Origin: Trachythela sp. YZ-2020 | Taxonomy: Eukaryota > Cnidaria > Anthozoa > Malacalcyonacea > Clavulariidae | Length of the DNA stretch: 64,000 nt | Reading direction: 5' to 3' | Assembly: GCA_016169945.1 (NCBI GenBank) | Contig: JADLSH010000145.1 | Location: 3,781,501-3,845,500, forward strand | Shown here: piece after piece, positions 38,101 to 45,957 of the stretch | Numbering within the stretch: the first letter of the stretch is position 1 | How the letters are laid out: every line of letters begins with the position of its first letter | Notes under the pieces: generated by a model | Database searches by the model: none | The model's input: the letters and a program-made list of their open reading frames with translations, nothing else | Told to the model about the DNA's origin: nothing | Position numbers and translations under genes: made by a program

Positions 38101-39937
38101 CCAGAAAATTCTGTCAAATATTTTAGTTATTTCGTCTTGGGTTACTTTTTAAAATCATGCCCATGCCTATTTCGACCAAGTGCCTAGTGACACTTGCGTG
38201 GAAGCAATTCGCTAGAAAAATTGAATCAGCTTGTCTAGATTCGTAAAAGTAGCGGCTAAATTCGCAGTCTTTGCGACACTGTCTTAAAACTAACACGTGC
38301 GCGAGGATTTTCTTTCCCAGCATGCTATGAGAGATGGGATGAGCTGACCGTTTACGAAAGGGAAAATTGCCGCTATGATTAAGGTCAGCATTCAATAAGT
38401 TATGTGCACACTGTTGAATACACTTGTATCCTGCTCTGTGTTTTCACCTTGTCTGTCAGCCATCTTGGTGGTTGTGGTCACATGGGTATACAGCACAAGT
38501 TAATTGTGTATAATTTATTCGATAATCTATTCGTTGGAAACCAATCGGACAAGGACTGCTGGGATGCTTGCCGAATGACAAAGTCTATAGCCGAATGACA
38601 AAGTCTGTAGCCGAATGACAAAGTCGATAACCGAATGACAAAGTCTAAACCCGAATGACAAGATCTATAGCCGAATGACAAGATCTATAGCCGAATGATA
38701 AAGTCTATAGCCGAATGACAAAGTCTATACAAAAATGCCATTAACCTGATCGCCAATTTCATATGACGAAAGATATTTTGCCAAACAATTCAGATTAGCG
38801 AATATAGACAATGAAAATGCACCATATTTTAAATCTTCTTCAGGTACTACGGCAGCTTAATTCAATTTAGCATCCAAATACATTTTAATATTGATATAAA
38901 TTACCGCAGTTTCTTTCATCAGATCCATCAGAACAATCTTTATCTTTATCGCAGATCCAAGATTTCGTGATACATTTCATACTTTCCTGACATTGAAATT
39001 CATTTGCTAGACACAATGCTCCACTATCTGCGCAGAATTAGAAAAGTCTTTCTCAGGCAGGTTTCTCTACTCTTCCTTTCGTTTAAAGATCAAGTGAATG
39101 AATGTAATTCCCAAGTATGATTTGATATGAATGGAATTTGCTCGGGAATAACATGAAGCACTGTTGTGCAGCAGATGATGTCTACAGATGATGGTCAACC
39201 GGTATTTATCAGAATGAGATCTTAATCTTTCTCATTATGTGTAGTAGTCTTGAGTAGCGTTGTATATTTGGAGGAAAATAGATGGAATTGAGAAATGCAA
39301 CAGTTTTAATATGCTTGCTCATTGTGCTGCCCTGTAACAGTTGATGAAACCCACCAATTTTACCTAGTTGTCGTGACCTTATCGATTCGTAAAATGTGTT
39401 TGTTGAAAGGAGTAACAAACGTAACACATGAACATGAATATGAATTATTTCAAATCTCGACTACTTTTTGTCGAGACAAGATTAGATTCTTTTCACATTA
39501 GTGCTGAGACGACGCCGCTACTCCCTAAACTAATTAGGTCCGGGGAAATGACAGTTGTTCTACGATGCACATGCACATAAGACGGGCGCTTATTTTGCTT
39601 GATTCTATACTCACCACATCCCATTTCATCACTGCCATCTCCACAGTCATCATGATTGTCACAACGCCATAGTTTTGGAATACATTTCCAATTTCGACAG
39701 GTAAAGAATATTGAACTGTTACATTTGTGAAAACCTTAAATTAAACAGAAATTTGATTAACTTTAGTCTAAAGTTCAGGATTATGAAGTTCATTATTTTA
39801 TTAAAAATATAGACTTTATACGAGCAAATAAAACAACTTACTACGTATCAAACTGCAAATACAACAACAACAACAACAACAACAACAACGACAACGACAA
39901 CAACAACGACGGCAACGACGACAACAACGACAACGAC

Positions 39938-39970
<33 letters not shown>

Positions 39971-42900
39971 GACAACGACAACAACAACAACAACAACAAC
40001 AACGACAACAACGACAACAACAACGACAACAACAACAACAACGACAACAACGACAACGACAACGACAACAACAACAACGACGACGACGACGACAACAACA
40101 ACAACAACAACGACGGCAACGACGACAACAACCACGATAACCTGAGACTTACATGAATCTCGATGTTCATCTGTATTATCTCCACAGTCATTATCACCAT
40201 CACACGTCAGTCTCCAGGGAATACAACGTCCATTTGTACACGCGAAATCATAGAACGATGAACATTGTTTGATATCCACTATAAAAAAAGGAAATTAAGA
40301 AGAGCAGTTTCGGGGAATACAGCGTCCATTAGTACATGCAAAGTCATAGAAAGTTGTCATGTTAAATATCCGCTAAAAACGAAGTTACACGTCCTGAGGC
40401 TGTACCTAGGCTTGACCCCTACGAAGAAGAACGAAGGTGAGCGCTGAATAATTCGTGATGATGAATTAGATGAAAAATAGATGGGATGAAGCTAAAACGT
40501 ATCCTCAGCAGTTTCAGACCATATGAAACGAATGAGGAATTTGAACAAAACAGTTTCTTCATGAAGCTATAACAACGAATCTCTTGACTGTATGTGTTAT
40601 CCCTGTGTATACATCTTTAACTATATACATTATTCTGTATTTTGCGTTGTTTACTGTAAGTTCATTTTAATATTACGCACCCAATGGTTGCAACCTAACG
40701 CTGCGCAAACTTGACCAATAAGAAAGGTTCCATTGCTCGGTAGGAGAAATTGCGTTGCGAGTTGCCTCATTTAACATGCAATAATTTTACGGCATATAAA
40801 TATGTTTAAGGGCCTGTTTATATGATCCCGGCTAGGCGGGACGGGACAGTTGCCGAGATCCCGCTTGTAATATAAACTCTATTGAGTGTTTATATGATCC
40901 CGCTTCTATCCCGCCTAGACGGGATCCCGGCGTCTGTTGCCGGGATCCCGCTTAGCCGGGACGAAAATTTCCCATATAAACACTCTATCCCGCCAGCTAG
41001 CTGGGATGAACTTTTCTTCTGAGCACGCGTAAATCCCTTTCTGCAAGAAAATATGACGTCAAGCACTTAACTGGCTTCATCCCGGCAATGTATTTTGTCC
41101 ATATAAACACGCCATCCCGCCTAGGCGAGTTTCCCGGCTAGACGGGATGAAAACGTCCCGTCCCGCCTAGACGGAATCATATAAACAGGCCCTTAAACAG
41201 ACTTGAAACTTACCACAATTTAGTTCATCAATATTATCAGCACAATCATTATCCATATCACAGACCCAGGCCTTGGGAATACAGTGAGCATTGTTGCCAT
41301 GGTAACTACAGGTGAACTCGCGGGCACGACACGCACGGCCTGGAAACGTTAGTGATACCATTAGTGATACTGAATTTTCAGTTCACATGGTATACGAGTA
41401 GCCTTGAGTGCATGCAAGCTATTTTTCGTGTGCACGCAAGAAAATTCGGAAAGAGTCTATTTGCAGACTAGCTACAGTACAAGATCTGTTTTTCAATCAT
41501 AAGATAGGTATGAAGCAGTAACGGTTGCATAAGGAAAATAATTTAAAGGCTATAAACAAGATAACATTGGCAGAATAACCTAATATAATAGGGAAATATT
41601 GAAAACTATCTAATCTTTATTTTGAATTTCATGTCAAAGCTGTTGCCTTGAATCTATCATCTCGATGCGCTGTACAAAATTTTAACAGATCTCTTTAGAT
41701 TGCCATGAATGCAGCTTAATCATTTCCTTCTTATACATTTCAGGCTTTTCAGCATACTTAATAAGAGATCAATTGACATGCTTTACACATCTATTTAATA
41801 CAAACCGAGAACTTGATTGAATTGAGGAGGTTGTAAGTGAAAGACTTTTTCACTCATTCACACGTGACGTTGAATTTCGTTGAATGATTTATAATCGTGC
41901 TCCCGTTGTTTTATAGCACCCAAAAACAACGTTTTCAAGCAGAAATAATTTCAATACCAGTCTGGGCGGTTCTTACTATAAGTAACGATATGTCACCGGT
42001 CATGGGTTTGAATCAGTGGGTAGAGAACAACAGATTTGAAAAATTTATTAAGAATATAGTTTTCAATAGATCAGTCCAATGAAAGCGTTCAAATCTTTAA
42101 ATAGACGGCAAAGACGCATTTAATAACTTGACATTGACTTCTCGACACAAAGCATTGATCAAATTGTATTAGGTAACATATATACGACCTTTTTCTCCCA
42201 ATTCAATTTAATATATTTCACTTCCAAACAACGTCTTCCATTTTTCGCTTACACGAGAAACCTTGCGGAGTCTCGGCTGACCACGTCAGTTCCCTATGGC
42301 TATACAGAATATTTTAAATGCTCTTCGCTTACCTTGAACATTCAAAAACAATTCTTTTCTCGCCGTGCCAAGTTTATTTTTTGCTTCACAGATAAATTTC
42401 CCTTCGTGACCATCTTGAACATTAGCTATATTCAAATAATGCATTCCATATCGTGTCATCATCTCAGTATAATTAGTTTCAATATTTTCTTTTGTGATCC
42501 AGGTGACAGTCGGCATGGGATAACCTTTCACTTCACAATGTAAAGTCATCCTGCTATCTTTAGTTGCAGTTGTATTACTACTCATGTTTACAATGATAGG
42601 TGGATACATCACAGTAAGGCTTGCATCATTCATCAGGGGCTGGCTCATGTTATTGATAGCAATGCATGTGTACACGCCTTCATCTTTGGTCTGAACATTA
42701 CCAATCTCAAGAGTACCATCCTCCAAAATCTGAATTTTACCAAAGCTCTGTCCTGGTGTTAGATATACATTGCCTCTCAACCAGGATAATGTAGGTTTAG
42801 GACTACCATCAGCGAAACAGTAAAACGTGGCGACAGAACCACGACGAACAGTTACATCGACTGGATGTTGAACAAAGTACAAAGGAACTATAAAGAGTAA

Positions 42901-45900
42901 AAATATTGATTAGAAAAATTAGACTTTGGAGCTGTCCTAAATCCTGTAGATTCTGAATATTAAAAATTTATTTTCGGTAACGCCAACGGTGTCTTAGAAT
43001 TTTCTCTCTCAATTAAGCAGTTCTGATGAACCGTTTAACGACGAAACAAGTCTGCACATATAACACTAACAGCTCACCAGTGTGGCTTAAAGGCTGTTTT
43101 CGATTACGATCCCTTAGCCCGCGCGCTAGGAGAGACCTATTCGAATCACGTGAGTAATCAGTCTCGCGGATACACCATGATTTTTGAATGTAGCAACAAC
43201 CTTCACGGCGTGTCTGCGAGCGCCAAAGCGAACTGAAAACTGTCACGATAGACACCTACAGCGCATGTTCAAACTGGTTTGCTTGTCCTGTGTGAGCAAA
43301 GTGACCGTTATAGAAAACGGTCATAATTGCAACACTGTTCTTCCTCTCACCAAGCGCATGTGGCATAACACGGTGACACCATCTCACCGTCTGCGTATCC
43401 AGATATGCTTGATGCTTAATGTAGCCAGAGTAATCTGACAAAGGTAATCGTGTCGTATTGAGCTTACAGTGAACTGTATTTGGTTCTTTCTTAATTGTGA
43501 TCAGAGATCGATCGCTTCTCTGGTTTAAGTAAAAAAATGCAATCCGCGAACAAAGTATGCTCACGACCCAAAGTTTCGACACTCGAATCTAGTCGGTACT
43601 CATAACAGGGATGATCAAAATATATTCAGAGCATCATATTTTGTTCGAGGATTGCTTTAATTAGTAAAACATGTCTGATACTATATAGCGTGTTGCCGTG
43701 AATTCATAAACTTCAGATCGAACATTAAGCATCTTACCAAACAGGATCAGAGCCACCACTGGACTTTGTCTGAATTCTCCTCTATACGTCTCACATTGGT
43801 AATAACCCTCATCATGTGGCCGAAACTTCATGATAGTCAATGACCCATCATTATTGATGATCACATCATTATTATCCGAGACAACGATCACGTTATTATG
43901 GTACCATAATACTGACATAAACTTAGACTGGTCAGTGGTAGAGACGCAAGACAGAGTAACATTCTCGTTTTCTTGAAAATAGCCACCTTCTGGAAGAACT
44001 TTTAAACCCTTGCCTAACCGGAATTAAAAAACAATAAAATATCCCGTTAACTGAGCCCAAAGCAAACTAGGAAACATTGTTGTGGAAACATCATTTCCTA
44101 GCGACGTTTCCAAAGGTGGGCAAAACCAGGAAAGATTTGTCAGAAATATTTGCCTTAAGATCAGAGTAAATTACTTCTGAGCAAAAAGCCTTAAGCTGAC
44201 TAACAAAACAATGTTCGTGAAATTTCATTGACATTTTTGTGTCCTGGAGCACAGGCGGCCCAATCTTGGGTAGAGTTGTATTTATAGTATACTATATAAA
44301 GATTGTATTATGGTAAAAATATGTGGTGAAAATATATATTTTAAATAAAATTTACTTGCCTAACTTGTTGTTTGTGTTCTCCTTTTATCCCTACTTTGTT
44401 GAGCTATGAATTCATCGAAAGTTTTTGCTTGATGCCTGCGGTCGACGCCGAATACTTAATAGGAGTTAAAGGCTAATTATTCGCAGCCCCGGATCTGTCG
44501 AGACAAACATGCCAATACGAATATTCTCAAAATTGGCCAGCATGCATGTAGAACAAACACCGATCTTTTCATATATAACGATACTTTAACATCTCGGGCA
44601 ATTTTTAAACAAATTTTTGATCAATAGAAATCAAAATCCCCACTGTTGAACTGACAACGACCGAAAATGGACACATCGGCAACTTGGCCACCTGGCCTCC
44701 TCTACCGTTGAGATTTGCAGGGGGGTGCTATGCCAATCCGCGCACAGCATGCAAATACCAAACAGATATTTCCGGTTACAGCCAGCCAATCACGACCGCA
44801 CTTGCAATATAATTGTTTACATTTTTCAAAATCTGATATTCAAAAAGACTACATATCAAGATGTTGTCGTCGCACCCCCCTGCAAATCTCAACGGTAGAG
44901 GAGGCCAGGTGGCCAAGCTGCCGATGTGTCCATTTTCGGTCGTTGTCAGTTCAACAGAGTGGGGATTTTGATTTCTATTGATCAAAAAATGGTTTAAAAA
45001 TTGCCCGAGATGTTAAAGTATCGTTATATATGAAAAGATCGGTGTTTGTTCTACATGCTGGCGAAGTTTCTTGGAGAATAAAGCAATTTAAGAGGGAGAA
45101 TATTCGTATTGGCATGTTTGTCTCGACGGATCCGGGGCTGCGAATAATTAGCCTTTAACTCCTATTAAGTATTCGGCGTCGACCGCAGGCATCAAGCAAA
45201 AACTTTCGATGAATTCATAGCTCAACAAAGTAGGGATAAAAGGAGAACACAAACAACAAGTTAGGCAAGTAAATGTTATTTAAAATATATATTTTCATCA
45301 CATATTTTTACAATCTTTATATAGTATACTATAAATACAACTCTACCCAAGATTGGGCCGCCTGTGCCTGGAGAGGCGAAAATGGGGGAATATGCGGTAA
45401 ACATCAAATTTTTCACTGTTGTTCTGTTAGAGCATTCCCATGGATCATTGCGATTTGGAGGGATAGTACAAAGAGATGCCGCCTTGAACTATTGTTAGAA
45501 AGTGACAAATTGACCAAATATTCCCGGCAAGCGGGATAAATATTCTTATATAAACATAAAGTAAAAATATCTCAAACGTGCGGTGCCAGTGTGGGTAGAG
45601 TATAGCAAATACGGCGGTTGACTGTGGTGTAAAACTACCTGAAAAATACAATGAGAACTTCGACGTTTCGAGCGAAGGCCCTTCGTCTGGAAGTTAGTCC
45701 TACGTCGAAGTTCTCATTGTATTTTTCAGGTAGTTTTACACCACAGTCAACCGCCGTATATTAAAACATAAAGTAAAGTTCATCTCTCTGCAGGATTAAA
45801 GGGATCAGCCCGTCTCCATAGTAACAGCTCCTTAAAAGGTGAATTTTAAACTCTACAAGAATTAAACTGGCCACGTTTTAAATTGTAACCTACCTTGTGC

Positions 45901-45957
45901 ATATATTGTATGTTGTGTGATGAGAAAAACGATAGCCATTAGCCATGACAAAAACAT
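17122..45957 (-). CDS. Secreted Ig-LDLa-YWTD/EGF protein, LRP4/5/6-like
   Basis: Sixteen exons (5' to 3'): 45957-45894, 44013-43738, 42887-42333, 41339-41214, 40278-40153, 39734-39615, 39027-38905, 36831-36706, 35613-35470, 34801-34670, 33898-33514, 32965-32547, 32243-32106, 31536-31140, 30710-30310, 17252-17122. All borders are GT-AG and phases agree, giving 1220 residues. Order: signal peptide 1-21; Ig about 22-113; two Ig 114-298; seven LDLa repeats 299-597, one per exon, each with six Cys and most with an acidic DCxDxSDE-type calcium site; YWTD propeller 598-865; EGF 866-911; second propeller 912-1177; EGF 1178-1220; then TAG. The propellers carry [18 protein letters not shown] and LWWADAK, and the EGFs NPCG...CSHLCLL, all LRP5/6-like. 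LRP4 also has LDLa repeats first, but it has four propellers and a membrane anchor; here none is seen. It is probably an extracellular ligand-binding protein. The 13-kb last intron is the weakest join, supported by phase and EGF type. Confidence 0.85.
17343..18265. repeat. Left arm of a large interrupted inverted repeat
   Basis: Three blocks (A about 17343-17530, B 17515-17552 plus 18030-18070, C 18070-18265) recur in reverse order and orientation at 28905-28715, 27430-27350 and 26960-26785. Matching segments include ACATTCAA, ATTGTTACCTTGTTGAAAAT and AAACAAAACAAGTTCGTAAA. The arms enclose the triple-CRD gene and a DNA transposon. Confidence 0.75.
17553..18029. mobile_element. hAT-like MITE nested in the left arm
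   Basis: The ends are ACAGGGTGCAGAGGAGTC and its complement, with arms of about 80 bp. Flanks GATGTAAC (17545-17552) and GATGTAAA (18030-18037) form an 8-bp duplication with one mismatch. The right inverted-repeat arm lacks this insert, which supports the boundaries. Confidence 0.75.
18266..21226. other. Intronic DNA 3' of the CRD gene
   Basis: No exon recognised. A hairpin at 19446-19527 pairs GGCCCTCACTGCATCATG with its complement. A solo end resembling the 11657-13298 hAT element (GCACAGCACTAAGA) lies near 20520. A GCGAGCGAGC stretch lies near 19820. Confidence 0.5.
21227..22711 (-). CDS. Secreted protein with three tandem Frizzled cysteine-rich domains
   Basis: A single uninterrupted 494-residue ORF nested in the last intron of the LRP-like gene, same strand. 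An N-terminal signal peptide (about residues 1-29, hydrophobic core [12 protein letters not shown]) precedes three FZ CRDs: Cys33-Cys144, Cys210-Cys321 and Cys382 to the C-terminus. Each has the ten conserved Cys and blocks such as [20 protein letters not shown] and CSLYAPVC, closest to Frizzled 5/8 CRDs, which bind the Wnt lipid. NLT and NMT sequons lie at the start of CRD1. Linkers of about 60-65 residues are rich in Thr, Ser and Pro, fit for O-glycosylation. CRD3 lacks two residues before its seventh Cys and ends in a basic tail ([12 protein letters not shown]), possibly heparin-binding. No membrane segment follows, so it is not a receptor. Known sFRPs have one CRD plus a netrin-like domain. 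A second in-frame Met lies at residue 5. Function as a Wnt-binding decoy is inference. Confidence 0.92.
   Translation of the reverse strand: MFAGMRTVFMRCLLFFLLHLMVYYSTDAGEVKCENLTIPFCQNLGYNMTYFPNRFLHEDQHEAALEIHQFWPLIQIGCSPKLKFFLCSLYAPVCNNDDKELVPCRSVCQEARKGCIKLMHTYGFKWPEKLNCDLFPTRKDDPLCMAKEDDLTQDAFPTSVIQLDNITAPRKPSTNIPIVKSGIIKSSTFKPTDLSTPTTDILSHTNSAKCEKITIPACQNLRYNMTYFPNRFLHEDQLEAALEIHQFWPLIQIGCSPKLKFFLCSLYAPVCNNDDKELVPCRSVCQEARKDCIKLMHTFGYKWPEKLNCDLFPTRKDDPLCMAKEDDLTQDAFPTSVIQLDNDTAPRKPSTNIPIVKSDLIKSSTVKPTDVNQSSHTNSAKCEKITIPACQNLRYNMTYFPNRFLHEDQQEAALEIHQFWPLIQVGCSPKLKFFLCSLYAPVCNNDDKVPCRSVCKHARRGCRKIMKTYGFKWPRKMKCRLFPRRKDHPSCLRN
22777..22785 (-). promoter_or_regulatory. Likely TATA box of the triple-CRD gene
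   Basis: The minus-strand sequence TATAAAAAG lies 66-74 bases upstream of the first ATG, leaving room for a start about 30 bases downstream and a short leader. The DNA immediately upstream is the target duplication of a transposon (22793-22800). Confidence 0.55.
23187..25038 (+). pseudogene. Transposon-encoded protein, N-terminal part, broken
   Basis: Exon 1 is 23187-23714. It starts [16 protein letters not shown], has one in-frame TAG at 23535-23537, and its open frame continues to a Cys pair region ([10 protein letters not shown]) before a GT donor. Exon 2 starts at 24494 after TAG and continues in phase with [20 protein letters not shown] and [11 protein letters not shown] one-base frameshift near 24780 shifts it into the frame read from 24793, which is open to 25038 ([17 protein letters not shown], acidic end). 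CxxC and HKxCY patterns suggest zinc ligands at the N-terminus of a large transposon protein. I recall similar proteins as repeated, unnamed families in cnidarian genomes but cannot name the family. No catalytic core is present, so the copy is internally deleted. Confidence 0.6.
24022..24438. mobile_element. PIF/Harbinger-like MITE nested in the transposon's intron
   Basis: The ends are GGGCTGTTTATATGA and CATATAAACAGGCCC, flanked by TTA (24019-24021 and 24439-24441). Inner blocks repeat GCTGGCTCGCTGACCGG and GCGAGATCTCGC in both orientations. A fold-back hairpin lies just before it at 23912-23985 (AAAGTTTATGAACA arms). Confidence 0.8.
26222..26784. other. Intronic DNA, no exon seen
   Basis: Sequence between the 3.4-kb transposon and the right inverted-repeat arm. 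It contains an open stretch 26316-26546 rich in Cys codons with no recognisable domain. Confidence 0.4.
27412..28715. repeat. Dispersed repeat, family R1, copy 2
   Basis: The 5' part 27412-27776 matches 3530-3850 and the 3' part 28487-28715 matches 6459-6655. It contains a 35-bp palindrome, ACTGAGTTATCTGCTAGCAG and its complement, near 27500-27535, absent from copy 1. It is split by the element at 27777-28486. Confidence 0.7.
27777..28486. mobile_element. hAT-like non-autonomous element
   Basis: The 710-bp element has ends CAGGGTTCAAAAT and ATTTTGAACCCTG. The left subterminal block is rich in GCCGGC motifs. No clean 8-bp duplication is visible (flanks share only CAAAC), so the assignment rests on the terminal repeats. 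Confidence 0.6.
28963..29372. mobile_element. MITE with GGGGCGACATCC ends
   Basis: The ends are GGGGCGACATCCATACTC and its complement, with inverted similarity for about 50 bp (TTTTGCCACG, CAAAATGTC). Repeated CCCACCCACCCA lies inside each arm. The flanking duplication is unclear. Confidence 0.75.
30147..30284. repeat. Near-perfect hairpin beside a splice donor
   Basis: Arms of about 60 bp include GGTCCGGATAGAAAAATATT and GGTCTCAAAAACGGCC. The outer end lies 26 bp from the coding edge of the exon 30310-30710 (minus-strand donor at 30308-30309). Confidence 0.8.
35768..36011. mobile_element. Fold-back MITE with GGACCGGTTGTACGAAGG ends
   Basis: GGAACCGGTTGTACGAAGG at 35768 is inverted at 36011. 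The arms continue through CCGGATAACGCTATCCACC and AATCACT, about 50 bp each. It lies in the LRP-like gene intron between the fifth and sixth LDLa exons. Confidence 0.8.
37647..37799. repeat. Short TIR element, 153 bp
   Basis: CCTAGACTTGCTACAAGTC and its complement bound 153 bp. A separate hairpin ACCGAGCACGATAATTTCGT lies upstream at about 37420-37468. Both are in the intron between the fourth and fifth LDLa exons. Confidence 0.65.
38570..38729. repeat. Minisatellite, 20-bp unit, 8 copies
   Basis: The unit GCCGAATGACAAAGTCTATA is repeated eight times with one to three changes per unit. It lies in the intron between the fourth and fifth LDLa exons. Confidence 0.9.
39858..40137. repeat. Imperfect (AAC)/(ACG) trinucleotide tract
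   Basis: About 280 bp of CAA, CGA and occasional GGC triplets. The tract ends about 15 bases from the donor of the second LDLa exon (minus strand). Long open frames of Val, Leu or Ser codons across it are artefacts of the repeat. Confidence 0.9.
40305..40377 (-). pseudogene. Relic duplicate of the second LDLa exon
   Basis: About 70 bp matches the first half of the exon 40153-40278, including the codons for [13 protein letters not shown] (here [13 protein letters not shown] with silent changes), but has a stop upstream, lacks the acidic second half and has no donor. It lies just upstream of the exon in transcript order. Confidence 0.75.
40810..41192. mobile_element. PIF/Harbinger-like MITE, GGGCCTGTTTATATGA family
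   Basis: The ends GGGCCTGTTTATATGA and TCATATAAACAGGCCC are flanked by TTAA (40806-40809 and 41193-41196), read as a TTA or TTAA duplication. Many inner copies of GGCGGGATCCCGG-type blocks occur in both orientations. It is related to 24022-24438. A possible left end also occurs at 60042. It lies 20 bases from the first LDLa donor. Confidence 0.85.
44250..45366. mobile_element. Fold-back element with about 480-bp arms
   Basis: Arms 44250-44728 and 44872-45366 are near-identical inverted copies (outer CACAGGCGGCCCAATC, inner TCAACGGTAGAGGAGG), separated by a 143-bp unique loop. The right arm has a small extra block near 45063-45090. It occupies the first intron of the LRP-like gene. No ORF. 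Confidence 0.85.
45608..45762. repeat. Fold-back MITE with about 60-bp arms
   Basis: ACGGCGGTTGACTGTGGTG followed by TAAAACTACCTGAAAAATAC is inverted at 45700-45760. It is close to the signal-peptide exon of the LRP-like gene. A half copy lies at 6930-6992. Confidence 0.8.

Noticed and set aside
38570..38729. Possible CRISPR-like array of regular repeats
   Set aside because: Units abut with no spacers and the genome is eukaryotic, so it is a minisatellite.
39841..40279. Long open frames of poly-Leu/Ser and poly-Val over the trinucleotide tract
   Set aside because: They arise from the CAA/CGA repeat itself. Only 40153-40278 is coding, as an LDLa exon with proper splice sites.
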